Assembly: GCA_003153435.1 (NCBI GenBank)
Contig: PLYR01000079.1
Location: forward strand, 1-36,158
DNA length: 36,158 nt
Reading direction: 5' to 3'
Origin: Bacteroidota bacterium
GTDB lineage: Bacteria; Bacteroidota; Bacteroidia; Palsa-965
The translations under genes and the position numbers were made by a program. Of the stretch, positions 26,289 through 33,781 are shown in pieces; the stretch's first letter is position 1, and every line of letters begins with the position of its first letter. The notes under the pieces are model-generated. The model did no database searches. It saw only the letters and a list, made by a program, of their open reading frames with translations, and was not told where the DNA came from.

Positions 26289-26384
26289 TTTAACCACTAA
26301 GGCACTAAGAACACTAAGGTTCACTAAGCCCGTTTCCGGAAATCCTTAGTGGTTCTTAGTGCCCTTAGTGCCTTAGTGGTTTAA
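26289..26384. repeat. Imperfect inverted repeat of 'actaagg' units
   Basis: ACCACTAAGGCACTAAG (26293-26309) is repeated in perfect reverse complement at 26364-26380. Further partial 'cactaag' copies fill each arm. The whole can fold into a long hairpin in the gap between the UXS-like gene and the DUF3127 gene. Such 'ccactaaggcactaag' palindromes are common intergenic repeats in Bacteroidota genomes. A role as bidirectional barrier or terminator is possible but not shown. Confidence 0.7.
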
Positions 26385-26391
26385 AAAATGC

Positions 26392-26760
26392 CTAGAACGG
26401 AAGATCACTCTCTCCTTCTGAAGCAGAGAAAGAAGTGACATCCGGTTCGGATATGGGAGCAGAGCTGCTCTGTGCGGCTCCTGCTTTCTCAATTTTCCAC
26501 GCTTCGAGGGAATTGAAATATTTCAGCTCATTATCTTTAGGGCTTTTCCATTCACGTCCACGAAGGTTAAAGAATACTTTTATTTCATCCCCTACTTTGC
26601 AGCTGTCAATCAGGCTGCATTTATCCTGAGTAAGCTGAAAAGAGATATGTTGAGGATACTGAGAAGAGCTGTCGGTAATAACAAACTCCCGTTTGCGGAA
26701 TTTGTCACTCACTTGCTGTTCTGCATTTTTTACTTTTAGAGTTCCTGTGATGTTAAACAT
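26392..26760 (-). CDS. DUF3127 protein with SSB-like C-terminal tip
   Basis: The 122-residue product matches DUF3127, a small beta-rich family found mainly in Bacteroidota: MFNITGTLKVKNAEQQVSDK, FRKREFVITDSSSQYPQHIS, FQLTQDKCSLIDSCKVGDEI, then KVFFNLRGREWKSPKDNELK. The body looks like an OB-fold. The tail is Ser-rich and acidic and ends ESDLPF, the same acidic-hydrophobic tip that single-strand DNA-binding proteins use to recruit partners. It starts 36 nt after the flavin-reductase-like gene. A nucleic-acid role is inferred, not known. Confidence 0.82.
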   Translation of the reverse strand: MFNITGTLKVKNAEQQVSDKFRKREFVITDSSSQYPQHISFQLTQDKCSLIDSCKVGDEIKVFFNLRGREWKSPKDNELKYFNSLEAWKIEKAGAAQSSSAPISEPDVTSFSASEGESDLPF

Positions 26761-26796
26761 GGTATAGAGATTTAGATTTAAATTTTTGAATTTGTA

Positions 26797-27717
26797 TTAC
26801 TCATTGGTTGCAACGCCTTCTGCCGAAAGGAGCACTTTCCAGGCCTCCAGAACCTTGCCGTCATCCAGCAGACATTTGGCAATATGATGGAGGTGATCTT
26901 CCAGCTTGTGCAAGTTCCTTCCATAAAGCTCATAAGCTTCAGAAATGGCACCACTCTGTTTGAAATGCATGACTTCGTCAACTGCCGGGATCAACTCCAC
27001 ATTCCCAAGCTGTGCCAGGTTGTTTCCAGTAAGAACCTTGCTCGACCGGATATGTGAGGGTATAGCATCTACTCCTACTCCCCTTGTCAGCAAAGGCTTG
27101 GCGATCTGAAACAGAGCTGCTCCGGAAGCGCGGCAATACCAGTTGCCACCCATTCGGGCCGCCAGATCAATCTTATTCGGATCGATATGTCCTTCCTCAT
27201 CCAAAACAGATTCCCGGATATGCATGAGGAGTATTTCACAAATAATAAGGTTACCTGCCCCTCCTTCGTGTCCAAGCTCAATGACTTGTTTTACACGGCA
27301 TTCCATCTGAACTGGAGATTCCTGAACGCGAAATGGCTTGACTTTGAGGGAAGGGATCGGTGTGAGGCCGGCCTTTATAAATTCATTGACTCCTTTGGGA
27401 TATTCCGTACTGGCAAGAGAGGCCTGCTGTACAATATCGTAGTTTACTACATTGATAACTACCTCTTTAACCTCCTGTATATTTTCAAAAGTATGTTTGT
27501 TGGTATTGGTCCGTCCACTCCTGGCAGGTGAGAAGATAGCGATCGGGGGATTGGCACTAAATACATTAAAGAAACTAAAAGGGCTCAGGTTAGGATTACC
27601 GTCTTTGTCTATCGTAGAAGCAAAAGCGATAGGTCTTGGTGCAACTGCACCCAGCATATACGAATGAAATTGCCCTGTTTTTACAAGAGAAGGGTCGACG
27701 GAGAGCATTTTATGCAT
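26797..27717 (-). CDS. Flavin reductase-like (split-barrel FMN) protein
   Basis: The 306-residue product has the DIM6/NTAB flavin-reductase fold: LGAVAPRPIAFASTIDKDGN, NLSPFSFFNVFSANPPIAIF, SPARSGRTNTNKHTFENIQE, and VVINVVNYDIVQQASLASTE. These match the FMN-binding split barrel of a branch common in Bacteroidota, in which about 200 residues of barrel are followed by an extra C-terminal helical region (here about residues 215-306) of unknown role. The substrate is not known. The fourth residue is also a Met and might be the start. A -7 element lies 7 nt upstream. Confidence 0.85.
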   Translation of the reverse strand: MHKMLSVDPSLVKTGQFHSYMLGAVAPRPIAFASTIDKDGNPNLSPFSFFNVFSANPPIAIFSPARSGRTNTNKHTFENIQEVKEVVINVVNYDIVQQASLASTEYPKGVNEFIKAGLTPIPSLKVKPFRVQESPVQMECRVKQVIELGHEGGAGNLIICEILLMHIRESVLDEEGHIDPNKIDLAARMGGNWYCRASGAALFQIAKPLLTRGVGVDAIPSHIRSSKVLTGNNLAQLGNVELIPAVDEVMHFKQSGAISEAYELYGRNLHKLEDHLHHIAKCLLDDGKVLEAWKVLLSAEGVATNE

Positions 27718-27724
27718 AGGAAAA

Positions 27725-27732
27725 CAAAAATA
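27725..27732 (-). promoter_or_regulatory. Candidate -7 element of the flavin reductase-like gene
   Basis: The minus strand reads TATTTTTG, an exact TAnnTTTG match just upstream of the ATG at 27717. The distance is very short, which would favour the internal ATG three codons later. The -33 region is only T-rich. Confidence 0.3.
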
Positions 27733-27787
27733 TAGAATAAAAATTAGCAGAAAAGGGCCTGTTCATAAAATGTGCAAGGAAAAAAAG

Positions 27788-27795
27788 TATATTTG
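27788..27795 (+). promoter_or_regulatory. Candidate -7 element for tRNA-Leu
   Basis: TATATTTG matches TAnnTTTG exactly. It would start a transcript near 27802 that runs through the two hairpins at 27871-27949 and into the tRNA. The -33 position shows no clear TTG. Confidence 0.4.
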
Positions 27796-27870
27796 CGAGC
27801 CTTTTAAGCGGGAAACTGAGTAAAAAAGGATGTTAGGAGCATTGAATTATTGGAATGCAACTAGCGAGAA

Positions 27871-27949
27871 TCCGCCTACGTCACGCAAAATGCGTGATTA
27901 TGGCGGACAAAGCCCGCCTACGTCACGCCAATGGCGTGACTTCGGCGGA
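27871..27949 (+). repeat. Two tandem 42-bp hairpin units before tRNA-Leu
   Basis: Two copies start with CCGCCTACGTCACGC at 27872 and 27914 and end GGCGGACAAAG. Each folds: CCGCC pairs with GGCGG, and TCACGC with GCGTGA. The second copy replaces an A-T pair by C-G at the inner end of the stem and a G-T by a G-C pair, so the fold is preserved while the sequence changes. The second unit ends 6 nt before the tRNA, whose first bases GCGGA resemble the repeat end. They look like REP-type elements. Confidence 0.75.
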
Positions 27950-27954
27950 CAAAG

Positions 27955-28036
27955 GCGGATATGTCGTAATTGGTAGCCGAGCCAGACTTAGGATCTGGTG
28001 CCGCGAGGCGTGTGGGTTCGAGTCCCCCTATCCGCA
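27955..28036 (+). tRNA. tRNA-Leu (anticodon UAG)
   Basis: The acceptor stem GCGGATA (27955-27961) pairs perfectly with TATCCGC (28029-28035), followed by discriminator A. The anticodon stem CCAGA/TCTGG encloses loop CTTAGGA with anticodon TAG at 27989-27991, reading CUN leucine codons. A long variable arm (TGCCGCGAGGCGT) marks it as class II. The T arm has TTCGAGT with one mismatch in the stem. CCA is not encoded. The length is 82 nt. Confidence 0.95.
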
Positions 28037-28051
28037 CTAGGAATAGAGCTG

Positions 28052-28133
28052 AGAGCGGAGAGCGAAGAGCGATAAAAGCTTTTTTCTCTTTATTCGCTCT
28101 CCGCTCTGTTTCTGTTTCTGAGTTGAATTTGTC
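28052..28133. repeat. Hairpin-bearing dispersed repeat, copy A
   Basis: AGAGCGGAGAGCGAA (28052-28066) is a perfect 15-nt inverted repeat of TTCGCTCTCCGCTCT (28093-28107). The element continues to TTTCTGTTTCTGAGTTGAAT and TTGTC. A second 82-bp copy with the same ends lies at 36029-36110. Copy A sits 15 nt after the tRNA and may also end its transcript, since the loop contains TTTTTT. Confidence 0.75.
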
Positions 28134-28225
28134 CTTTCTCTTCATATTGGAGAAGAATGCTGAATCCAGAGCGAAGCGCTTTCTCCACTTCCTCTCATCA
28201 TCTGCTCTGTCCTAACAATTTGAGC

Positions 28226-28582
28226 ATGTTCTCCTACCAAACCCTTGAAGTCTACAAAAAGGCATTCGCCCAAAACAGAAAGATTTACTCCTTTCTTAAA
28301 CACAACCGTTCCATAGCTCGTTATTTGAAAGACCAGCTCGGTCGATCAAGTCTAAGTATAATGTTAAATATTGCAGAAGGAAGCGGTAAATTCTCGGAAA
28401 AAGATCGACGCAGCTTCTTCGTAATCGCCCGCGGCTCTGCCTTCGAATGTGCTGCAATCGTAGAATTCCTTAGAGCAGAAGAAGAAATTTCGGAAGAATT
28501 AAAGAATGAATTGGTTGGTGGGTTTGAGGAAGTATCTAAGATATTGTTCGTGATGATCAGAAACCTAAGTGAGAAAAAATAG
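28226..28582 (+). CDS. Four-helix-bundle protein (23S rRNA intervening-sequence family)
   Basis: The start chosen is the ATG giving MFSYQTLEVYKKAFAQNRKI, which fits the family start; a longer frame from 28157 is unlikely because it reads through the flanking low-complexity DNA. The 118-residue product has the signature pattern of this family: LEVYKKAF, YLKDQLGRSSLSIMLNIAEG, SGKFSEKDRRSFFVIARGSA, and FECAAIVEFLRAEEEIS. Homologues are encoded in 23S rRNA intervening sequences, and the Avd protein of diversity-generating retroelements shares the fold. The function of stand-alone members is unknown. Palindromic repeats flank it on both sides, and no reverse transcriptase is near. Confidence 0.9.
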   Translation: MFSYQTLEVYKKAFAQNRKIYSFLKHNRSIARYLKDQLGRSSLSIMLNIAEGSGKFSEKDRRSFFVIARGSAFECAAIVEFLRAEEEISEELKNELVGGFEEVSKILFVMIRNLSEKK

Positions 28583-28690
28583 AAACAGAATACAGAATGA
28601 GAAGAAGACCTTTTGACTGTTTCTCTTTCTGTATTCTCTTTCTGTCCTTTGGGGCTTTTTCTCTCTTTCTCTTTCCGTATTCTGTTTCTA
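28581..28690. repeat. Palindromic, pyrimidine-rich element after the four-helix-bundle gene
   Basis: AGAAACAGAATACAGAA (28581-28597) begins inside the stop codon and has two near-perfect reverse complements downstream, at 28627-28643 and 28673-28689, each with one mismatch. The strand between is almost all C and T. A CCTTTGGGG block resembles CCTTTAGGG in the repeat copy near the window end, so this may be a diverged relative. It could act as a terminator or as an element end. Confidence 0.6.
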
Positions 28691-28703
28691 ATTATCTGTC
28701 ATG

Positions 28704-28733
28704 TTGCAAGCTTGAAAAAAAATCTTATTTTAG
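28704..28733 (+). promoter_or_regulatory. Candidate promoter of the glycosyltransferase gene
   Basis: TTG (28704-28706), 19 nt, then TATTTTAG (28726-28733), one base off TAnnTTTG. It precedes the chosen ATG by about 100 nt. The region also lies downstream of the pyrimidine-rich element. Confidence 0.4.
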
Positions 28734-28835
28734 TATTCAGGCTGCAGACTCCATTTCACTTTAAATTCTCTATGCTCGTATCTTTTTCCGGTGAGGTTTC
28801 AGACACAGCATGTACGCTCCAGCCATATCATTTGT

Positions 28836-31190
28836 ATGAGTAATGACATCGAAAATCTGAAAGAAGAAGTCAGAAGGCTCAACGAGTCCTTGAAGTGGTA
28901 TCAGGCCACCTTCGAGAACAGGAAGCTACTCGGTATCATCAAGGATCGTATTGTCATGAAACTGAAAAAGATTTCACGCATTACATCCAGCAAAATTCGC
29001 TTCGTAGATCTTCTTTCAGGAGGTGTGAACAGCAGGAAAAAGAGACAGGCTTCCACGCAGTCTGTACACCAATTGGAGGTGGATGTAGCACGGATTGAAG
29101 AAGGTACTCCTGAAGAAAACAATGAAAAAAGCAGGAAAGAAAGAAAAGGTTTTCTTTCAGATATCCTTCCCCACTTTTATACCCTGGACGATAAGAAATG
29201 GACCATCCGGATCCATGCGGAGATTGACATTATATTACCCGTTTATAACGGGTTGGATTATCTTAAAGTTCTGATTCCTCAGATTTTCAGAAACAGCGAC
29301 CTCCCTTTTAACCTGTTTATTGTAAACGATTACAGCCCTGACAAACGGATGCTTCCCTACTTAAAATCCGTGGAAGCAGCTCATTCCAATGTCACCCTTA
29401 TTAATAACCGCAAGAACATTGGCTTTACACACTCGGTAAATGTGGCTCTAAGAAAAACAAAGCGTCATGTGGTGTTGCTCAATTCCGATACGGAAGTGCC
29501 TGAAGGTTGGTTATCCAGATTGGTTTTTCCGATTATTCACAATTCTTCCATTGCCAGTTGTACCCCATTCTCCAATGCAGCAACGATTTGCAGTTTCCCG
29601 AATATCGGCGATAATGATTTGGTGGCAGGCCTTTCGGCACAAGAGATTGACAAGCTATTTCAAAGGGGAAAATCGTATTACTTTGAAGTTCCAACCGGGG
29701 TTGGCTTCTGCATGCTGCTCAACCGTGCAGCCATTGATAAGATAGGACTGCTGGATGAAAAGCGGTTTGAAAAAGGCTATGGAGAGGAGGTGGATTGGTG
29801 CCAGAGGGCCATCAGGGCAGGCTTTATCAACGTTATCGTACAAAACCTCTTTGTGTATCATAAGCATGGTGCTAGTTTTCTGCCTGAAGTAAAAAGCCGG
29901 CTTCTCAGCAAGCATCAAGCAATTCTCAATTCACTTTATCCTGATTTCCATGAAAAGGTGATGAATTCCATCGAACATTCATTTCACAACAAGATCAGGG
30001 AACTCTTTTTGGTATTGTTGGGTAATGAAACTGCGGGTAAGAGGATTCTATATTACGATCACGACCTTGGCGGAGGAGCAAACCTGTATATTGAAAATAA
30101 TACCGAAAAGAGGAAAGACAAGGATCTGGTTTTGGTCCTCAAGTATATCCATCCTTTGTCAAATCCAACCCGGTCTTACCGTCTGCAAGTGTTCTATAAG
30201 GATTACAGCGCAACTTTCCTGCTGGATTCTACAAATGACATACGCCTTCTGTTCAACTACATTCACCTGGATGAGATTATTGTCAGCGAAATCGTGAGTT
30301 ATCCCGATCCTCTGACAGAGCTTTCCAGGCTTCAGTCTTTGAAGAAGCAGTTCGGAGTAAAAATTTCATTTCTGCTGCATGACTATTTCTCTGTCTGCCC
30401 CAATTTCAACCTGATGCAGAACAACAAGAAATTCTGCAATGTCCCGGAAATGAGTGGTTGTGAGAAATGCGTCAGTATGGTAGGATACAATCCGGTGTTG
30501 TTCCCATCCGATTATGAAAATCTTGTACAATGGAGAGCTCAATGGATGGCTTTCCTGGAAGCAGTAGACGAAATCATTTGCTTTTCAACCCATCCAAGAA
30601 AAATTCTGGATAAGGCTTATCCAGGTCTCGATGCCGGGAAGATTCATGTAGTGCCCCATGTCGTTGAGGGAATTAAACGAAAGGCTCCTGCTGCAAATGC
30701 AAGAAGGCATGCTGATGGTGAAGGCAGAAAGTTAAACCCGCCAAAAGCATTACGCATAGCTGTTCTTGGAAGCATTCATTCAGAGTTTAAAGGGGCGAGC
30801 GTTGTCAATAGCCTGGCTAAGCTTTTAGAAAAGAAAGGAATTCAAGACATAACCCTGACCGTTATCGGTGACCTTAGTCGCGACTTTCATCATCAAAGAA
30901 TTAAAATCACCGATGAATATAATCGGGAAAACCTCATGCAAATTATTGAAAGTCATGAAACAGATGTGATTTTTATTCCTTCCATCTGGCCTGAAACATT
31001 CTCGTACACCACCGCCGAAGCCATTCTTTCAGGCTTGCCGGTTTGTAGTTTCAACCTGGGTGGACAGGCAGATCAGATTCTGGGATATAAGAAAGGAATA
31101 TTGTTTGAAGAAATGGAGCCGGAAAATGTAATAAGATCTTTCGTCAAACTTCGGAATCAGCAGAAAACCAGGACTGGCGTCTTTGGGTAG
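28836..31190 (+). CDS. Two-domain glycosyltransferase (GT2 followed by GT4)
   Basis: The start chosen is the ATG giving MSNDIENLKEEVRRL; a GTG at 28791 would add 15 residues without a family reason. The 784-residue product begins with a coiled-coil-like segment. A GT2 (GT-A) domain follows at about 125-380: DIILPVYNGLDYLKVL, NNRKNIGFTHSVNVAL, the DxD-like NSDTEVPEGW, and GYGEEVDWCQRAIRAG. A GT4-like (GT-B) domain covers about 410-770, with YYDHDLGGGANLYIE, GSIHSEFKGASVV, and the EX7E-like PETFSYTTAEAILSGLPV. It probably adds two sugars to a surface glycan. No transmembrane segment is seen. Confidence 0.9.
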   Translation: MSNDIENLKEEVRRLNESLKWYQATFENRKLLGIIKDRIVMKLKKISRITSSKIRFVDLLSGGVNSRKKRQASTQSVHQLEVDVARIEEGTPEENNEKSRKERKGFLSDILPHFYTLDDKKWTIRIHAEIDIILPVYNGLDYLKVLIPQIFRNSDLPFNLFIVNDYSPDKRMLPYLKSVEAAHSNVTLINNRKNIGFTHSVNVALRKTKRHVVLLNSDTEVPEGWLSRLVFPIIHNSSIASCTPFSNAATICSFPNIGDNDLVAGLSAQEIDKLFQRGKSYYFEVPTGVGFCMLLNRAAIDKIGLLDEKRFEKGYGEEVDWCQRAIRAGFINVIVQNLFVYHKHGASFLPEVKSRLLSKHQAILNSLYPDFHEKVMNSIEHSFHNKIRELFLVLLGNETAGKRILYYDHDLGGGANLYIENNTEKRKDKDLVLVLKYIHPLSNPTRSYRLQVFYKDYSATFLLDSTNDIRLLFNYIHLDEIIVSEIVSYPDPLTELSRLQSLKKQFGVKISFLLHDYFSVCPNFNLMQNNKKFCNVPEMSGCEKCVSMVGYNPVLFPSDYENLVQWRAQWMAFLEAVDEIICFSTHPRKILDKAYPGLDAGKIHVVPHVVEGIKRKAPAANARRHADGEGRKLNPPKALRIAVLGSIHSEFKGASVVNSLAKLLEKKGIQDITLTVIGDLSRDFHHQRIKITDEYNRENLMQIIESHETDVIFIPSIWPETFSYTTAEAILSGLPVCSFNLGGQADQILGYKKGILFEEMEPENVIRSFVKLRNQQKTRTGVFG

Positions 31191-31244
31191 AAAGCAAGGT
31201 TTTTAATTCTCATTCCAAATGAATAATATTTACCTTCACGGGCT

Positions 31245-31970
31245 ATGAATATTCAACTCATAAACGAACACTACCAACGGCTTGCTAAGGCAGGGCTGGA
31301 GATATTTCAGAACAACCAGATTATCGCGGATGATTTCATGTTTGAAGCTCCATGCGGTTTGAAATTCACACAAGCCGATCAGTATGTGCAGCTGGGTGCA
31401 TTCAGTTATGTCGTAAGTGGCTACGTCTGCGGCGTGAAGATTGGCAGGTATTGTTCTTTTGGTGAAAATGTACAAATAGGGCGCCAGGGCCATCCTTTAA
31501 ACTGGGTCAGCACCTCCCCTTTTATGTACCTCCCTAATGAAATGATTGTTCCAATGAAAAGTATCAGTCCCGACCAATATGCCGGTACGATGCAGCCTTT
31601 TCCATTCCCCCCCACTTTTTTGCAGAAAACAAATATTGGAAATGATGTGTGGATCGGTCATGGAGCCATTGTCTTACCTGGGGTAACAATCGGCAACGGA
31701 GCTATTGTGGCTGCAGGAGCAGTAGTGACCAAAGATGTGCTTCCCTACAGTATTGTAGGCGGAAATCCGGCTGTTTTCATCCGCTTTCGCATTCCTTTGA
31801 CCCTGATTCCCGAAATGGAAAGTTTACAATGGTGGAATTATGCTCCCGCAGACTTGAACAAATTCCCGGTATGGTCTCCCTCTGAATTCATTCGTGAATT
31901 CAGGGACGCAAGGGAAACCCTTACCCCTTATGAAACTCCTTTCCGTGCGGTGAGTGAAGTGGTTGGTTAG
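31245..31970 (+). CDS. Left-handed beta-helix acetyltransferase (CatB/Vat-like)
   Basis: The 241-residue product has hexapeptide repeats in two blocks. The first is [20 protein letters not shown]; the second runs from [20 protein letters not shown] to [20 protein letters not shown] and GNPA. Between them, [17 protein letters not shown] matches the loop with the catalytic histidine of CatB/Vat xenobiotic acetyltransferases. Its position just after the glycosyltransferase makes sugar O- or N-acetylation more likely than antibiotic inactivation. It is convergent with the next gene, with 14 nt between stops. Confidence 0.85.
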   Translation: MNIQLINEHYQRLAKAGLEIFQNNQIIADDFMFEAPCGLKFTQADQYVQLGAFSYVVSGYVCGVKIGRYCSFGENVQIGRQGHPLNWVSTSPFMYLPNEMIVPMKSISPDQYAGTMQPFPFPPTFLQKTNIGNDVWIGHGAIVLPGVTIGNGAIVAAGAVVTKDVLPYSIVGGNPAVFIRFRIPLTLIPEMESLQWWNYAPADLNKFPVWSPSEFIREFRDARETLTPYETPFRAVSEVVG

Positions 31971-31984
31971 AATGGAAGCGGATT

Positions 31985-32590
31985 CTATTTAGGAAGTAAG
32001 GCTTTATTCCAGGTCACATACTCATTCAGCACCCGTGCCGGAACTCCTGCAACAAGTGTATTTTCAGGAACATCACGGGTAACGACCGACTTTGCCCCTA
32101 CAATGGCATTTTTCCCGATGTGAACCCCTTTGGCAATAAATACATCCATTCCCACCCACACATGATCGTCTATCACAATGTCTTTGGCAAAATTGATGCG
32201 CTTATTCGTGCGGATATCCAGAATACTGTGCATGTCGCTTACGTCCATCATCACACCACCTGAAAACATGCAATCTTTGCCAATGGTTATTCTGCCTGAT
32301 TCATGCGCAAAGATGCGTACACCAAGAAAAGCAGAAAGATCTCCAATGTGAATGTGCGTATCGTAATAACAGCATCTCAGCTCACCGGAAATGGCAGCAT
32401 TTTTTCCTACTACGATGCTGCTGTGATCGCAAGTGAATTCGATGTAGGCATTAGGAAGTACAGTTCCTTCGCCGATAGTTAGCGTGTTGTTGTTGCCTTT
32501 GATAATCACATGCCCGTGAGACTTTTCCATTACATCCGCTGCAATAGTAATGTTATTGTGATTGCCTTGATTATCGATGATTAGAGCCAT
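31985..32590 (-). CDS. Left-handed beta-helix acyltransferase
   Basis: The 201-residue product is built of hexapeptide repeats from near its N-terminus (GHVIIKGNNNTLTIGEGTVL) to IDDHVWVGMDVFIAKGVHIG. The typical end KNAIVGAKSVVTRDVPENTL and VAGVPARVL follows. The N-terminal part is rich in Asn and reads like an extra beta-helix coil block. It resembles maltose/colanic-acid-type O-acetyltransferases. With the gene opposite it forms a pair that may decorate the same glycan. A promoter of the TTTG-20-TACCTTCG type lies upstream. Confidence 0.85.
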   Translation of the reverse strand: MALIIDNQGNHNNITIAADVMEKSHGHVIIKGNNNTLTIGEGTVLPNAYIEFTCDHSSIVVGKNAAISGELRCCYYDTHIHIGDLSAFLGVRIFAHESGRITIGKDCMFSGGVMMDVSDMHSILDIRTNKRINFAKDIVIDDHVWVGMDVFIAKGVHIGKNAIVGAKSVVTRDVPENTLVAGVPARVLNEYVTWNKALLPK

Positions 32591-32625
32591 ACTAAAGTTG
32601 ATGAAGGAAGATTAATCACTTTCTT

Positions 32626-32657
32626 CGAAGGTAATTATTATAATATTTACAAACAAA
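32626..32657 (-). promoter_or_regulatory. Candidate promoter of the acyltransferase gene
   Basis: On the minus strand TTTG (32657-32654), 20 nt, then TACCTTCG (32633-32626). It has the same -7 variant as the element before the 161-residue exported protein. It ends 36 nt before the ATG at 32590. Confidence 0.45.
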
Positions 32658-33351
32658 AGAACAGACTATACATAACTCCCGCGTTGCAATAAACCGTATA
32701 CAGATTCTCAAAATACCCATATCCAAACTTAACATCCTTAACAGCTGCTTCTGCAAAGAAATCCAGTCTGCTGTTTTTTCTATAATTCATTCCAAGGGTT
32801 AGTCCAGGTCTGAGATAAGATTCAAGCACGGAATTTCGCAAACCCATATTGCTGAATGGATTCTTTTGTCCATTCATAGTAACATTTCCCTCATCGAGAT
32901 ACTTATAGAACATCGTCACTTCCTCCCCAATTCCAGCGTAACAATCAAATTTTCCCGAATGCAGATGGGCCAATAATGTAAGAGGCATGTTGAAAGAATA
33001 TTCTTTAGTGGATTCATCCAGGGTGTAGGGATTACCAATATTGTATTGGTTTTCTCCAGATAGATTGGTGTGGTAGTGCAGCTCCCCATAAGAAAACCCG
33101 CTGGAGAATAGAAAGAAGCGGGAAAGCCTGAATATTGTTCTCACCCCGAGTTCATAACCCCACTCCGGTTTTCCAGCAAGTGAATAAGAAGGGTCACTGA
33201 AATTGGCGTCTTTAGGAACGGTATAGTTCGTTCCGAGATAAAATCCTGCTTTACAAATAGGAGATTTAGGGGATATGCTGTCCGTCTGGGCATTCAAGAA
33301 TGCTTGATGACTAAACACGAATAGAATTAAAAAGGTAAGCCAATACTTCAT
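32647..33351 (-). CDS. Exported outer-membrane-beta-barrel-like protein
   Basis: The 234-residue product has a signal peptide (MKYWLTFLILFVFSHQAFLN, cut near NAQ). The mature part has alternating hydrophobic/polar strands with many aromatic residues at strand ends (FYLGTNYTVPKD, YELGVRTIFRLSRFFLFSSG, PGLTLGMNYRKNSRLDFFAE), and it ends with an aromatic-rich strand (VYCNAGVMYSLFFCL). This fits a small eight-stranded outer-membrane barrel (OMP_b-brl/PorT-like class). No specific family was recognised. It stands alone, divergent from mntA. Confidence 0.75.
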   Translation of the reverse strand: MKYWLTFLILFVFSHQAFLNAQTDSISPKSPICKAGFYLGTNYTVPKDANFSDPSYSLAGKPEWGYELGVRTIFRLSRFFLFSSGFSYGELHYHTNLSGENQYNIGNPYTLDESTKEYSFNMPLTLLAHLHSGKFDCYAGIGEEVTMFYKYLDEGNVTMNGQKNPFSNMGLRNSVLESYLRPGLTLGMNYRKNSRLDFFAEAAVKDVKFGYGYFENLYTVYCNAGVMYSLFFCL

Positions 33352-33463
33352 GGAAGGCGGTAGACAGTAATGAAACGTATAAAGAGGGGGATTATTGCTC
33401 TCGGAATGTGCACGTTAGGCAACAAATTGAGATAATTTTCTTAAATTTGAACATGTCTTCAGT

Positions 33464-33781
33464 ATGCTTTTTATGAAACTCATTTCAACCAATATCAATC
33501 AGATCCGATCATTTTGCATTCAGCATCATGTGAAGTCTCTGTTCGCATTTGGGTCAATTACCCGAAATGCATTGAAGTCAGGCAGCGATATTGATCTTCT
33601 GGTTGATATTGATTGCAGTGATCCTCTTGTTTATTCAGACAATTACTTTGCCCTCAAATTTCATCTGGAACATTTGTTAAAAAGACAAATTGACCTCCTG
33701 GAGAAAAGAGCAGTTAAAAACCGGTATCTGAAAAAAAATATTGAAGAGACCAAAGTGCTGGTTTATGGAAAAGGAAATTAA
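33464..33781 (+). CDS. mntA: MntA-like nucleotidyltransferase antitoxin
   Basis: The 105-residue product is a minimal nucleotidyltransferase with the exact GSX10DXD motif (G30, S31, D42, D44) in FGSITRNALKSGSDIDLLVD. In HepT-MntA systems this protein transfers AMP to a tyrosine of the HEPN toxin and neutralises it. The ATG at 33473 (MKLIST) is an equally good start. The stop overlaps the start of the HEPN gene by 17 nt, which is usual for the pair. The motif is intact, so the antitoxin looks functional although its toxin gene is broken. Confidence 0.88.
   Translation: MLFMKLISTNINQIRSFCIQHHVKSLFAFGSITRNALKSGSDIDLLVDIDCSDPLVYSDNYFALKFHLEHLLKRQIDLLEKRAVKNRYLKKNIEETKVLVYGKGN

Noticed and set aside
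28226-28582. Avd protein of a diversity-generating retroelement
   Set aside because: The fold is shared, but there is no reverse transcriptase, template repeat or variable target gene nearby.
31245-31970. Chloramphenicol/streptogramin resistance acetyltransferase
   Set aside because: The fold and histidine loop agree, but the gene follows a glycosyltransferase in a polysaccharide context and no resistance context is present.
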